This document shows positions 1 through 8,336 of a stretch of 64,000 nt of DNA, in pieces. Source of the stretch: DATKAS01 sp963733765 (GTDB lineage: Bacteria > Actinomycetota > Acidimicrobiia > Acidimicrobiales > DATKAS01); NCBI GenBank assembly GCA_963733765.1, contig CAVTEI010000003.1, positions 496,001 through 560,000 of the forward strand, read 5' to 3'. A program made the translations under genes and the position numbers. The notes beneath the pieces were generated by a model, which did not search any database, was not told where the DNA came from, and saw only the letters and a program-made list of their open reading frames with translations. Each line of letters begins with the position of its first letter. Within the stretch, counting starts at the first letter, position 1.

Positions 1-2261
1 TCGATGTTCGGAAGGATGCGGTCGAGCCAGCGCGGCAGCCACCAGTTCTTGTCGCCGAGCAGCTCCATCGTGGCGGGCACGAGGATCATCCGGACGATGG
101 TGGCGTCCAGGAAGATCGCCGTTGCCAGCCCGACACCCATGAGCTTGAGCGAGCGGTCGTTCTCGAACAGGAAGCTGCCGAAGACCACGACCATGATCGC
201 GGCGGCGGCAGTGATGACCTTGGCCGTAGCCGCGAGGCCGTCAGCCACCGAGCGGCGGCTGTCACCGGTGCGACGCCACTCCTCGCGGATGCGGGAGAGC
301 AGGAACACCTCGTAGTCCATCGACAAGCCGAAAACGATCGCAAACAACATCATCGGCGCCCATGGCTCGACCGGGCCGGGTTCGAGGTTCGTGAGGTCGC
401 TCAACCATCCGTACTGGAAGAGAAGGACCACGACGCCGAACGCCGCGCCGATCGACAGGAGGTTCATGATGACCGCCTTCAGCGGCACCAGAAGCGATCG
501 GAACACGACCATGAGCAGTAGGAACGACAGCAGCAGCACCGCACCGAAGAAGTACGGCATGCGCTCGGCCAGGTAGTTCGAGAAGTCGACGTTCACCGCC
601 ACCGTGCCGGTGACCGCCACGTCGACTCCTTCAGCCGCCTCCGCGGAAGGAAGCACGTCGTCGCGCAACCGGTTGACGAGCGACGTCGTCTCGCGGTCCT
701 GCGGGGAGGTGGTCGGGACGACGGTCCACACCATCGCCGTCGGGTCAGCAGGATCGTTGGGACGGCCTGGCGAGACGAACGCCACGCCAGCATCCGCGCC
801 GACGGCTTCGGTGACGCTCGCTGAGAGCGCATCGACGTCGGTGCCTTCGGGTACCTCGGTGACGAGCAGGAGCGGGCCGTTGAACCCGGGACCGAAGCCG
901 TCGACCAGCAGGTCGTACGCCTGCTTCGTCGTGGTGTCGGACTCGAAGTTGCTCTCGTCGGAGAACCCGAGACGCAGGTTCAGGAAGGGGATGGCGAGCA
1001 GGATCAGCACGACGGCGCTGGCGATCGCTGCCGGCCACGGACGACGCTGGATCACACGGCTCCAGCGATACGCGGTGGTCTGGCGCTTCGGCTTCTGGGG
1101 ACGCTGCGGCACTTCCTTCTTCAGGAAGCTGACGAAGAAACCGGCGATCAGCACGACAATGGCGAGCAGGAAAGCCACCGACAGCGCCGGCACCTTCAGG
1201 CCGACTCCGACCAAGCCGATGGCGACCAGCGTCGCGGCGATGAGCCCCCGCCAGCGGGTCATCTCGATCTTCTGGCCGGCGAAGCCGAGCAGTGCCGGCA
1301 GCAGCGTGAGCGAGGCGAGGACGGTCATCGCCACGACCACGGCGGCACCCACCGACAAGCCCTGGACGAACTTCACGCCCATGAGCAGCAGGCCGAGGAG
1401 CGAGATCACCACCGTGGTGCCCGCGAACAGCACGGAGCGGCCGGCCGTGTCCATCGCCACGGCAATCGACTCGCGCACGGGGTGCCCCGCGTGGAGCTGC
1501 TCCCGGTATCGAGTGACGATCAGCAGCGCGTAGTCGATACCGACACCGAGGCCGATCATGATGCCGAGGAACGTCGTGAAGTCGGGGACCGCCAGCACGT
1601 TGCTCAGCAGGGTGATCAACGCCGTGCCGATGCCGATGCCGAAGAGCGCGATACCGACGGGCAAGCCCATGGCGAGCACGGAGCCGAAGGCGACGATCAA
1701 GATGATGATCGCGAACGCCAGGCCGAGCACTTCGGTGGACGGCGGCTCGAACTCGGCGAAGAGCATCCCGCCGAGCTCGACCTGCACACCGTCGATCGCA
1801 GGCGCGAGCTCCTCGATCTCGCTGCCGATCTCGGTGGCGCGGGTGAACGAGATGTCCTCTGGAAGCTCGACGTTCGCGAACGCGATCAGCCCGGCTTCGG
1901 GACCTTCGAACGCGATCTGAGGCGCACGGGTGTCCTCGTACGGGCTGTCGACCCGCACGACATCAGGGATCTGAGCAACCTCGTCGAAGTACGCCTCCAT
2001 GGCGGCCTGGACTTCGGGATCCTCGACGCCCTGCTCTGCGCGGAAGACGATCGTCCCGACCTGGCCGGCACCCTGTCCGCCGAACTCGTCCTCGAGGATG
2101 TCGAAGCCCCTTCGGGATTCGACGTTCGGAAGGTTGAACTCGTCGCGGCTCGCAGAGCCGACCGTGCCGGCGACCACGCCGACGAGCACCAACATCCCTA
2201 TCCAGACGCCGAGTACGAGCCTCCGGCGGTCGTGGCACCAGGGTCCAAGTCGCGCAAACAC
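1..2261 (-). CDS. MmpL/RND-family membrane transporter (C-terminus cut by window edge)
   Basis: About 753 codons of an inner-membrane transporter of the RND superfamily, MMPL branch, proteins that usually export lipids or hydrophobic compounds with the proton gradient. GTG at 2259-2261 is taken as start because an AGGGAGG ribosome site lies about 8 bases upstream and the protein then opens with MFARLGPWCHDRRRLVLGVW, the normal family beginning with the first helix. The two helix-4/helix-10 signatures are visible: GLGVGIDYALLIVTRYRE near residue 240 and SMDYEVFLLSRIREEW near residue 645, marking two similar halves with a periplasmic loop after helix 1. The last readable residues, NWWLPRWLDRILP, are the usual family end, so little is missing. 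The substrate cannot be deduced; no neighbouring TetR regulator is in view. Confidence 0.93.
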   Translation of the reverse strand, partial: MFARLGPWCHDRRRLVLGVWIGMLVLVGVVAGTVGSASRDEFNLPNVESRRGFDILEDEFGGQGAGQVGTIVFRAEQGVEDPEVQAAMEAYFDEVAQIPDVVRVDSPYEDTRAPQIAFEGPEAGLIAFANVELPEDISFTRATEIGSEIEELAPAIDGVQVELGGMLFAEFEPPSTEVLGLAFAIIILIVAFGSVLAMGLPVGIALFGIGIGTALITLLSNVLAVPDFTTFLGIMIGLGVGIDYALLIVTRYREQLHAGHPVRESIAVAMDTAGRSVLFAGTTVVISLLGLLLMGVKFVQGLSVGAAVVVAMTVLASLTLLPALLGFAGQKIEMTRWRGLIAATLVAIGLVGVGLKVPALSVAFLLAIVVLIAGFFVSFLKKEVPQRPQKPKRQTTAYRWSRVIQRRPWPAAIASAVVLILLAIPFLNLRLGFSDESNFESDTTTKQAYDLLVDGFGPGFNGPLLLVTEVPEGTDVDALSASVTEAVGADAGVAFVSPGRPNDPADPTAMVWTVVPTTSPQDRETTSLVNRLRDDVLPSAEAAEGVDVAVTGTVAVNVDFSNYLAERMPYFFGAVLLLSFLLLMVVFRSLLVPLKAVIMNLLSIGAAFGVVVLLFQYGWLSDLTNLEPGPVEPWAPMMLFAIVFGLSMDYEVFLLSRIREEWRRTGDSRRSVADGLAATAKVITAAAAIMVVVFGSFLFENDRSLKLMGVGLATAIFLDATIVRMILVPATMELLGDKNWWLPRWLDRILPNI

Positions 2262-2344
2262 AGCAAAAGCCTCCCTTTCCCCAACCACGAACGCTAGGCC
2301 GCGAGGCGGACACCTCCTGCCCGTGAGTGGGGTGAGACCTGTGT

Positions 2345-2358
2345 CACTTCACGAAGTG
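2345..2358. promoter_or_regulatory. 14-bp palindrome between divergent genes
   Basis: CACTTC-AC-GAAGTG is a perfect inverted repeat lying 84 bases upstream of the MmpL start and 107 bases before the small membrane protein. It is shaped like a dimeric repressor operator; no regulator gene in the window is clearly tied to it. Confidence 0.4.
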
Positions 2359-2424
2359 TTCACCTCTCGTCACCTCGGTACCGCGGGACTACGCCACGCG
2401 CAGTCCGGGTAGTCAATCACCAGC

Positions 2425-2443
2425 GGCGATGGTGGTCATCGCC
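2425..2443. other. Short hairpin upstream of small membrane protein gene
   Basis: GGCGATG-GTGGT-CATCGCC forms a perfect 7-bp stem with a 5-base loop about 22 bases before the start at 2466. It could be an operator or a 5' leader hairpin; nothing else supports either role. Confidence 0.3.
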
Positions 2444-2465
2444 TAGTGCATACGGAGGACCCGCC

Positions 2466-2624
2466 ATGCTGCTCTTCATCATCGCTGCAGTCGTCGCCAT
2501 CGTCGGCATCGTGCAGCTGTTCCAGGGCCAGATCCTGTTCGGGATCATCCTGCTGGTCGCTGCCTGCCTCATCGGTCCTGGCGGCTACAGCATCTTCCAC
2601 GGCCGAAGCCGGAACACCGTCTGA
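2466..2624 (+). CDS. Small GPGG-motif membrane protein
   Basis: A 52-residue, almost wholly hydrophobic protein: two stretches (residues 2-15 and about 22-37) can span the membrane and are followed by CLIGPGGYSIF and a basic tail HGRSRN. The G-P-G-G motif after the second helix is recalled from an actinobacterial family of tiny membrane proteins of unknown function. The ATG is preceded by GGAGG at an ideal distance (acggaggacccgcc). It is convergent with the kinase gene, whose nominal end overlaps it by 40 bases; if the kinase frame is corrected (see that entry) the two stop codons sit next to each other. Confidence 0.7.
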   Translation: MLLFIIAAVVAIVGIVQLFQGQILFGIILLVAACLIGPGGYSIFHGRSRNTV

Positions 2625-3175
2625 CCTAACGCGTCACGACGAACTCGACCAGCACGTCGAGCGAGCGGTCGATACCCATCGGTGGTGTCGACATCGATCG
2701 ACGGAGCATCGAGTGCGACACGACTGAACGATTCGTAGAACCGGGTCGCTGACCCATGAGCCTCGAGGAGCGCACGATCATCGTGCGCTCCTCTTGCGTC
2801 ACCTCGGGACTCGAGGCGTGCCCAGGCTGTTTCGGGGTCGGCGTGGCACTGCACGATCTTGATCTCGGCGATCTCCGCGAGCGGGGCGAGTCGGGGACTC
2901 CACACCTGGTCCTGAAACGCCGCCTCCGCCACCACCGTGACTTCTTGCTCGAGAAGGATCCGCAAGACGTCGAAGAAGACGCCGAGGGTACGGAGCTGGA
3001 GTGCGTCGCGTTCGGCGGCAGACGCCGGCCGAGCGGTGAGGACCATTCCCTCCTTGATCTCGTCGCGGCAGATCGCCGGGCACCCGATGGCGCCGGCGAG
3101 GCGGTGGGCGAGCGTTGTCTTGCCCGTACCGGCTGGCCCGCTGACGACCACGAGGATGGGGAGAGTCACGGGCAT
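2585..3175 (-). CDS. AAA-type ATP-binding protein / small kinase, probable frameshift near its end
   Basis: A P-loop protein of the zeta-toxin/chloramphenicol-phosphotransferase-like kind that phosphorylates small molecules. Walker A is GPAGTGKT at residues 13-20, followed by a CRDEIKEGM substrate-lid segment. Start ATG 3173-3175 is preferred over 3188-3190 because the latter would overlap the divergent dehydrogenase start. The reading frame ends raggedly at 2585 with an arginine-rich tail; removing one base near 2668 gives DTTDGYRP-SLDVLVEFVVTR and a stop at 2626, the usual family end and flush with the stop of the small membrane gene. So a single extra base is likely. Only about 13 bases separate its start from the divergent acyl-CoA dehydrogenase. 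Confidence 0.75.
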   Translation of the reverse strand: MPVTLPILVVVSGPAGTGKTTLAHRLAGAIGCPAICRDEIKEGMVLTARPASAAERDALQLRTLGVFFDVLRILLEQEVTVVAEAAFQDQVWSPRLAPLAEIAEIKIVQCHADPETAWARLESRGDARGAHDDRALLEAHGSATRFYESFSRVALDAPSIDVDTTDGYRPLARRAGRVRRDALGQTVFRLRPWKML

Positions 3176-3188
3176 AGCATCCCGCTTC

Positions 3189-4490
3189 ATGGCATGGGAC
3201 TTCAGCACTGACCCCGAATACCAAGCGAAGCTCGATTGGGCTGACGCGTTCGTGCGCGAGGAGGTCGAGCCACTCGATCTCGTCTGGGGTGGCGAGGCGT
3301 ACAACCCGCCGAACGAGGAGCGACGCAAGGTCGTCGGTCCGCTCAAGCAACAGGTGCGTGACCACGACCTGTGGGCGTGCCATCTCGGCCCCGACCTCGG
3401 CGGCCAGGGATACGGCCAGCTGAAGCTCGGGCTGCTGAACGAGATCCTCGGGCGATCGGGCTGGGCCCCGATCATCTTCGGATGCCAGGCGCCCGACACG
3501 GGCAACGCGGAGATCCTCGCCCACTACGGCACGCCCGAGCAGAAGGAGAAGTACCTGCAGCCGTTGCTGAACGGCGAGCTCTTCTCCTGCTACTCGATGA
3601 CCGAGCCGCAGGCCGGCGCCGATCCAACCGAGTTCACGACCACCGCCGTGCGCGACGGCGACGAATGGGTCATCAACGGTTGGAAGTTCTTCTCGTCGAA
3701 CGCGAAGTCGGCGTCGTTCTTCATCGTGATGGCGTACACCGATCGCGAGGCGGGGCCCTACAAGGGCATGTCGATGTTCATCGTCCCCAAGGAGACGCCC
3801 GGCGTCGAGATCGTCCGCAACTTCGGCCTCTTTGCGGAAGCGGAGGGCGAGGGTTCGCACGCCCTCATTCACTACGACGACGTGCACATCCCCGCGGACA
3901 ACCTTCTCGGCGAGGAGGGCGCAGCATTTGCTGTCGCGCAAACACGTCTCGGTGGTGGGCGCATCCATCACGCGATGCGCACCGTGGGCATGGCCCAGCG
4001 CGCGCTCGACATGATGTGCGAGCGGGCGCTCAGCCGGCACACGAAGGGCACCCTGCTCGCCGAGAAGCAGGCGGTGCAGCACGCGATCGCGGACTCGTAC
4101 GCGCAGCTCATCCAGTTCCGGTTGCTCGTGCTGTACACGGCGTGGCAGATCGACCAGTACCACGACTACCTGCGCGTCCGGAAGGACATCGCGACCATCA
4201 AGGTGCTCACGCCGACGGTGATGGAAGACATCGGGCGCCGCGCGATCCAGATCCACGGGGCGCTGGGCATGACGAGCGACATGCCGCTCGGCCGCATGCT
4301 GATCGGTGGCATGTCGCTTGCGCTCGCCGACGGCCCGACCGAGGTGCACAAGGACACCGTCGCCCGCCAGCTGCTTCGTCAGTACAAGCCGGCCGACGGG
4401 CTCTGGCCCACCGCCTATCTCCCGCCGCGCCGCGAGGCCGCCCGCGAAAAGCTCGCTCTCCTCGTCGACCTCGAGGCCGCCGAGCTCTGA
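3189..4490 (+). CDS. Acyl-CoA dehydrogenase family protein
   Basis: A 433-residue flavoprotein that removes two hydrogens from an acyl-CoA and passes them to electron-transfer flavoprotein. It has the expected order of helical N-domain (1-130), beta-domain with YSMTEPQAGADPTEF around 135-150 and the W-x-F-S-S-N-A segment, then the helical C-domain ending with QIHGALGMTSDMPLGRML and DGPTEVHKDTVAR. The latter carries the glutamate region of ACAD10/11-type enzymes, which act on long or 4-hydroxy acyl chains; assignment to that branch is an inference. Start ATG 3189 gives the normal MAWDFSTDPEYQ beginning. The neighbours do not form a beta-oxidation operon. Confidence 0.92.
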   Translation: MAWDFSTDPEYQAKLDWADAFVREEVEPLDLVWGGEAYNPPNEERRKVVGPLKQQVRDHDLWACHLGPDLGGQGYGQLKLGLLNEILGRSGWAPIIFGCQAPDTGNAEILAHYGTPEQKEKYLQPLLNGELFSCYSMTEPQAGADPTEFTTTAVRDGDEWVINGWKFFSSNAKSASFFIVMAYTDREAGPYKGMSMFIVPKETPGVEIVRNFGLFAEAEGEGSHALIHYDDVHIPADNLLGEEGAAFAVAQTRLGGGRIHHAMRTVGMAQRALDMMCERALSRHTKGTLLAEKQAVQHAIADSYAQLIQFRLLVLYTAWQIDQYHDYLRVRKDIATIKVLTPTVMEDIGRRAIQIHGALGMTSDMPLGRMLIGGMSLALADGPTEVHKDTVARQLLRQYKPADGLWPTAYLPPRREAAREKLALLVDLEAAEL

Positions 4491-4526
4491 TCGCCCTCCG
4501 ATCGTCGGCATTGAAATATATCGGCA

Positions 4527-4554
4527 TTGACATATTCCGATATCGGAATACGAT
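4527..4554 (+). promoter_or_regulatory. Promoter with ArsR operator palindrome in its spacer
   Basis: TTGACA at 4527-4532 and TACGAT at 4549-4554 are 16 bases apart. The spacer is filled by the perfect 18-bp palindrome TATTCCGATATCGGAATA (4533-4550). A further half site ATATCGG lies at 4518-4524. Transcription from this -10 would start at about 4560-4561, on the start codon of the ArsR gene, so the mRNA is probably leaderless. Binding of the ArsR dimer to the palindrome would exclude RNA polymerase. Confidence 0.75.
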
Positions 4555-4560
4555 GTCCCG

Positions 4561-4893
4561 ATGGCTCGTGCCCCGACGACGGCAGATGCGTTCAACGCTG
4601 TCGCCGAGGCGAGCCGCCGTGACCTCCTCGACGCCCTGGGCACCGAGGAGGCGACGGTGGGCGACCTCGTCGACCGGCTCGGTCTCAGCCAGCCGCAGGT
4701 GTCGAAGCACCTCGGCGTGCTCCGGGCCGTCGGTCTCGTCGTCGTCCGCGTGGACGGACGGCGGCACTGGTACCGGGTGAACGGTCCCGCGCTGAAGCCC
4801 ATCCACGACTGGGTCGCCACGTTCGAGCGCACCTGGAACACCCGTCTCGACCGGCTCGACGATCTGCTCGCCGAGCTCCAATCCGAGGAGTGA
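4561..4893 (+). CDS. ArsR-family winged-helix repressor
   Basis: A 110-residue DNA-binding protein with the ArsR/SmtB fold: AFNAVAEASRRDLLDALG as first helices, helix-turn-helix GDLVDRLGLSQPQVSKHLGV (about 35-54) and the wing VVRVDGRRHWYRVN. It lacks cysteine or histidine clusters typical of metal sensors, which fits the subfamily that represses an adjacent SRPBCC/AHSA1 gene. That gene follows 5 bases downstream and is surely co-transcribed. A perfect palindrome in the promoter spacer just upstream suggests autorepression. The ATG sits at the predicted transcription start, with no ribosome site. Confidence 0.93.
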   Translation: MARAPTTADAFNAVAEASRRDLLDALGTEEATVGDLVDRLGLSQPQVSKHLGVLRAVGLVVVRVDGRRHWYRVNGPALKPIHDWVATFERTWNTRLDRLDDLLAELQSEE

Positions 4894-4898
4894 TCACC

Positions 4899-5399
4899 AT
4901 GACCAGCGACAAGAACACCCTCAGCAACCGCCACGGCTCCGCCGTCATCACGCTGCCGTCCGACACTGAGATCCTCATCACGCGTGTCTTCGATGCGCCC
5001 GCCGCACTCATCTTCAAGGCGTGGACGACGCCCGAGCTCATCAAGCGGTGGTGGGGGTTCGATACCTCAGAGTGGCTCGTCTGCGAGATCGACGTCCGAG
5101 TCGGCGGCAAGTGGCGCTACGTCATCCGCGACAGCGACATGGAAGTCGGCTTCCACGGTGAGATCCGCGAGCTCGACGCGCCGCATCGCATGGTGTCGAC
5201 AGAGGTGTACGAGGGCTTCCCCGACGCGGGGTCTGTCAACACCATGACGCTCGACGAAGTCAACGGCGTCACCACGATGACGACGCTCATCCAGCACGAG
5301 TCGCAAGAGCACCGCGACATGCAGCTCGCCTCCGGGATGGAAGGCGGCATGCAGGTCTCGTACAACCGACTCGAAGACGTCGCCCGCTCGATGGCGTGA
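4899..5399 (+). CDS. SRPBCC (AHSA1-type) domain protein
   Basis: A 166-residue START-like hydrophobic-pocket protein: ITRVFDAPAALIFKAWTTPE opens the domain, followed by the W-W-G-F loop, GGKWRYVIRD and the long C-terminal helix EGGMQVSYNRLEDVARSM. Members bind small hydrophobic ligands or act as minor enzymes; the ligand here is unknown. ATG 4899 is chosen, with GAGGAG 9 bases upstream inside the end of the ArsR gene; a GTG at 4890 is the alternative. It is the second gene of an ArsR-SRPBCC pair; a second, separate pair occurs at 33.4-34.1 kb. Confidence 0.88.
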   Translation: MTSDKNTLSNRHGSAVITLPSDTEILITRVFDAPAALIFKAWTTPELIKRWWGFDTSEWLVCEIDVRVGGKWRYVIRDSDMEVGFHGEIRELDAPHRMVSTEVYEGFPDAGSVNTMTLDEVNGVTTMTTLIQHESQEHRDMQLASGMEGGMQVSYNRLEDVARSMA

Positions 5400-5402
5400 G
5401 CG

Positions 5403-5960
5403 TCAATCGTCTTTCGTGAGCACGGCGAGGTCGCGGATCGCGTACTGGTGATGCGCCCACTCCTCGAAGATCACGTTCTGGAGTGCGCCAAGCACCGTGA
5501 ACCGTCCGTCGAGCGGTGTGCAGGCACGATCGATCTCGGTCGGCTCGAGGCCGGTCAGCACTGTCCGGACGCGGGTGGCGGCACGTTTGCGTGCCGCCAC
5601 CACCGCGTCGAGCGAGGGGTGGGCGCCGGCGTCGAGACCGAGCTCGACACCGTTCGTGACGAAGTGGGGCGGCAGCCCGATCGGGTCGTACGGCTGCGGC
5701 TCTTCGAGGATCATCCAGCCGACCCACGCGTCCGACACAAACACCAGGTGGCGAAGGTGTTCGATCAACGACCAGCCGTCACCGACGCGTTCGTCGAGCA
5801 CTTCCGCCCGCAAAGTTGCGGCTTGATCGATGACGTCCGACCACGTGGCGTCGACCGATCTCCAGACGCGCCGGAGTCCGTCCGGCTCGTCCGCGAGCAA
5901 CCCCATGGGACGGATCAGCGCCGCCTGATGCTCGGTGAGCGGGGCCGCGACACGCGTCAC
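5403..5960 (-). CDS. DinB-family metal-binding protein
   Basis: A 185-residue four-helix-bundle protein of the DinB/YfiT superfamily. The three metal-ligand positions can be recognised as the histidine in WSLIEHLRHLVF (about residue 67) and the two histidines of FEEWAHHQYAIRDL near the C-terminus. Such proteins bind one divalent metal; in actinobacteria many are mycothiol- or bacillithiol-dependent transferases. The exact reaction is not readable. It ends 3 bases from the convergent SRPBCC gene and is separated from the upstream VOC gene by a strong hairpin. Confidence 0.85.
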   Translation of the reverse strand: MTRVAAPLTEHQAALIRPMGLLADEPDGLRRVWRSVDATWSDVIDQAATLRAEVLDERVGDGWSLIEHLRHLVFVSDAWVGWMILEEPQPYDPIGLPPHFVTNGVELGLDAGAHPSLDAVVAARKRAATRVRTVLTGLEPTEIDRACTPLDGRFTVLGALQNVIFEEWAHHQYAIRDLAVLTKDD

Positions 5961-5975
5961 GCCTTCGACCGTAAC

Positions 5976-6018
5976 GCTTGAGCGCCAGAAGTCGGTATGG
6001 GACCTCTGGCGCTCAAGC
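5976..6018 (-). terminator. Stem-loop between VOC and DinB genes
   Basis: GCTTGAGCGCCAGA at 5976-5989 pairs perfectly with TCTGGCGCTCAAGC at 6005-6018 over a 15-base loop. It lies directly after the stop of the VOC gene on the minus strand. No T-run follows, as is common for actinobacterial terminators. Confidence 0.65.
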
Positions 6019-6040
6019 CGTAGCCGTTCTGCGGCGGGCG

Positions 6041-6526
6041 TTAGCTGACTGCGGCGCGCTCGAGCTCGGCGAGGTCGATCTTCTTCATGCCCAGCATCAC
6101 GCTCATCACGCGCTGGGCCTTCTCTTGGTCGGGGTCACGGATGAGCTCGTCGAGCCTCGTGGGAACGATCTGCCACGAGACGCCGAACTTGTCCTTCACC
6201 CATCCGCACGGCCCCTCGTCGCCGCCCTCCGACAACTTGGTCCAGAACGTGTCGATCTCGGCCTGCGACTCGCAGTTCACCTGGAACGAGATCGCCTCGT
6301 CGATGGTGAATTCCGGACCACCGTTCAGGGCGACGAAGTCCTGACCCTCGATCTGGAAGTGCACGACCATGACCATGCCCGCGGGCCTCGGTCCCGCCGA
6401 GCCGTAATGGCTCACGTGCACGATGCGTGAGTTCTTGAAGATGCGCGTGTAGTGCTTCGCGGCATCCTCGGCGCACGTGTCAAACCACAGGCAGGGTGCG
6501 ATCTTGTTCTTGTAGAGCGCAGCCAT
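6041..6526 (-). CDS. VOC/PhnB-like (glyoxalase-fold) protein
   Basis: A 161-residue protein of the vicinal-oxygen-chelate fold, PhnB/3-demethylubiquinone-methyltransferase-like branch. It opens with APCLWFDTCAEDAAKHYTRI, typical of that branch, contains HFQIEGQDFVALNGGPEF and ends with the tail RVMSVMLGMKKIDLAEL that marks this subfamily. These are small enzymes or resistance proteins of unproven function. The ATG at 6524-6526 has a GGAG-type ribosome site (gagaggggcaacct). Transcribed alone or with the methyltransferase upstream (42 bases away). Confidence 0.88.
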   Translation of the reverse strand: MAALYKNKIAPCLWFDTCAEDAAKHYTRIFKNSRIVHVSHYGSAGPRPAGMVMVVHFQIEGQDFVALNGGPEFTIDEAISFQVNCESQAEIDTFWTKLSEGGDEGPCGWVKDKFGVSWQIVPTRLDELIRDPDQEKAQRVMSVMLGMKKIDLAELERAAVS

Positions 6527-6568
6527 AGGTTGCCCCTCTCCTCGACGACAATTACGCGTACCCGAAGC

Positions 6569-7285
6569 TCAACGGGAGTAGACGGAGATGACGTTGTCGC
6601 TGTTCACGGTGAAGGCCTGCCGGTGCCAGCCGCCCCACCGCTCACGAAGCCGAAGCCCCGCGATGCGGGCCATCAGGTCGAGCTCGGTCGGCCATGTGTA
6701 GCGCTGCATGACCGGATTGAACGTGACACCGTCGGCGGTCACCCGCACATGGTTCTCGGAGAGGACCTGCGTCGAGGGGTCGAGCCGCAACAAGTCGAAG
6801 CGCACCGAATCGACGCCGATGCCCTCTGCGTCGACGTACTGACCCGCACGCAGGTGCTGCACGAAGTTGAACGTGCAACCCCCTTCGACGACGAACGAGC
6901 CGTCGTCGGTGAGGTGCGCGGCCACGTTCTCGAAGCAGCGGACCTGATCGTCCTGGGTGAGCAGGTTGAAGAACGAGTTGAACACGACATAGATGAGGCG
7001 GTAGGAGCCCGAGACAGCGACATCGGCGAAATCGCCGATCACGACATCGAGGTCCTCGCCTCCCGGCTTCGTCCGAAGCTGGGAAACCATCGGCTCCGAG
7101 AAGTCGATGCCGTCGACGCGCACGCCCGTCGCCGCAAGGGGAAGTGCGATCCGCCCCGTGCCGATCGCGAGCTCCAAGGCCGGGCCGCCGTCCGCGAGCG
7201 TCACGAGGCACGAGACCGTCGCGTCCTCGTCGCCGCGTTGCGCGAGGCGGTCATAGATCTTGGCGTTGGATTCGTCGAACGTCAT
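6569..7285 (-). CDS. Class I SAM-dependent methyltransferase
   Basis: A 238-residue Rossmann-fold methyltransferase. Motif I is ALELAIGTGRIALPLA at about residues 35-50, followed by VDGIDFSEPMV (acidic ribose-binding residue), DVVIGDFADV and the post-motif VVFNSFFNLLTQDD. The C-terminal half resembles enzymes with the WPTELDLMARIAGLRLRERW end segment. The acceptor substrate is unknown. ATG 7283-7285 is used; an in-frame GTG at 7300-7302 would add six residues. It is divergent from the L,D-transpeptidase with about 80 bases between them. Confidence 0.87.
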   Translation of the reverse strand: MTFDESNAKIYDRLAQRGDEDATVSCLVTLADGGPALELAIGTGRIALPLAATGVRVDGIDFSEPMVSQLRTKPGGEDLDVVIGDFADVAVSGSYRLIYVVFNSFFNLLTQDDQVRCFENVAAHLTDDGSFVVEGGCTFNFVQHLRAGQYVDAEGIGVDSVRFDLLRLDPSTQVLSENHVRVTADGVTFNPVMQRYTWPTELDLMARIAGLRLRERWGGWHRQAFTVNSDNVISVYSR

Positions 7286-7364
7286 CCGCGGGTCGTAGTC
7301 CTTCACGGCCGTGATGCCACTCGGCGGACACGCCCGACGCAATCGATATTCAGCGCTGCTTCTA

Positions 7365-8306
7365 ATGTCCGACCCCGTGCAAGCAACCAAGCCGCTCGTC
7401 TCGCTCCTCCTCCTCCTCTGCGCGGTGGGGTGCAGTTCGAACTCGGAGTCCTCTGTGCAGGCCGTGGCCGCAGAGATCGTGTCCGAGGGTCATGACGACG
7501 GGGACACCGACGGGCACGACCTCGCCGTGGGAGGCAACACCCCGACCGACTCGCTGGGCCGGTTCGTCCTGCACCACGGTGACCGCGGTCCAGATGTGCT
7601 CACACTGCAAGAGCGCCTCGTTGCGCTCGGCGCGTCACTCGCGGAAGACGACGACTTCGGCGACGAGACGCTTCATGTCGTGCTTCAGTTCCAACGAGCG
7701 GAAGGGATCACGCCCGATGGCGTCGTGGGCCCTGCGACGTGGGCGGCGCTCGATGCCCCAACCACCACAGTGGTGTGGGAGCAGCCGAACATCCCTGACT
7801 CGCACGCCACCGACGCCCCGACGGGGACGGTCCCCGAGACGCCGACACCGGCCTCAGCCCCGCCGCTCGAGGGCGACGCCGCGACAGTCGATCCCCAGGC
7901 TCCGCCAGACGACGATCCCGCAAAGGGCTCGGGCTCGTGGGCCAAGGCGGTCGTCACGCTGTCAGACGAGACGGCCACGTTCTACGACGCAGGGGGCAAC
8001 GTCGTGCTGCAAGCACCCGTCTCCTCGGGGCACGATGGCTTGACGCCGATCGGCACGTTCCACGTGCAGTCGAAGAGCGAGCGGGCCTATGCAGGCGGAC
8101 GAGGTGGCGTGTACATGAATTTCATGACTCGGTTCAACGGAGGAATCGGCTTCCACTCGATCCCGAAGACTGCGCAGGGCGAGGACCTTCCGACGCCGTT
8201 GGGGCAACGAGCGGTGAGTCACGGCTGCATTCGCATGGCCGACGACCAGGCACAGCTCGTGTTCGAGAACCTCCCAATCGGAGCGCTTGTCGAAGTGCAC
8301 GCCTAG
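7365..8306 (+). CDS. Lipoprotein L,D-transpeptidase with peptidoglycan-binding domain
   Basis: A 313-residue cell-wall cross-linking enzyme that would make 3-3 peptide links outside the membrane. Residues 1-23 are a lipoprotein signal with lipobox AVGC (Cys23). A PG_binding_1 domain (about 70-131, GDRGPDVLTLQERLVALG through GVVGPATWAAL) is followed by a Thr/Pro-rich linker and a YkuD catalytic domain (about 193-313) carrying the active-site motif SHGCIRM with His286 and Cys288. ATG 7365 is chosen since it starts the signal peptide; longer versions would bury it. Normal length for the family. A CGATATTCAGC string at 7344-7354 resembles boxes in the 44-56 kb island, possibly by chance. Confidence 0.93.
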   Translation: MSDPVQATKPLVSLLLLLCAVGCSSNSESSVQAVAAEIVSEGHDDGDTDGHDLAVGGNTPTDSLGRFVLHHGDRGPDVLTLQERLVALGASLAEDDDFGDETLHVVLQFQRAEGITPDGVVGPATWAALDAPTTTVVWEQPNIPDSHATDAPTGTVPETPTPASAPPLEGDAATVDPQAPPDDDPAKGSGSWAKAVVTLSDETATFYDAGGNVVLQAPVSSGHDGLTPIGTFHVQSKSERAYAGGRGGVYMNFMTRFNGGIGFHSIPKTAQGEDLPTPLGQRAVSHGCIRMADDQAQLVFENLPIGALVEVHA

Positions 8307-8336
8307 TACGTTTCGCCGGGTTGAAGGAGGTGACGG

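Noticed and set aside
2799..4934. Long minus-strand open frame opposite the acyl-CoA dehydrogenase and ArsR genes
   Set aside because: Its translation is low-complexity and arginine-rich in the way of high-GC antisense frames, and the plus strand carries clear conserved proteins.
7344..7354. CGATATTCAGC as an island regulator site before the L,D-transpeptidase
   Set aside because: It matches the core but lacks the following conserved block and -35, and the gene has no link to the island; treated as chance.
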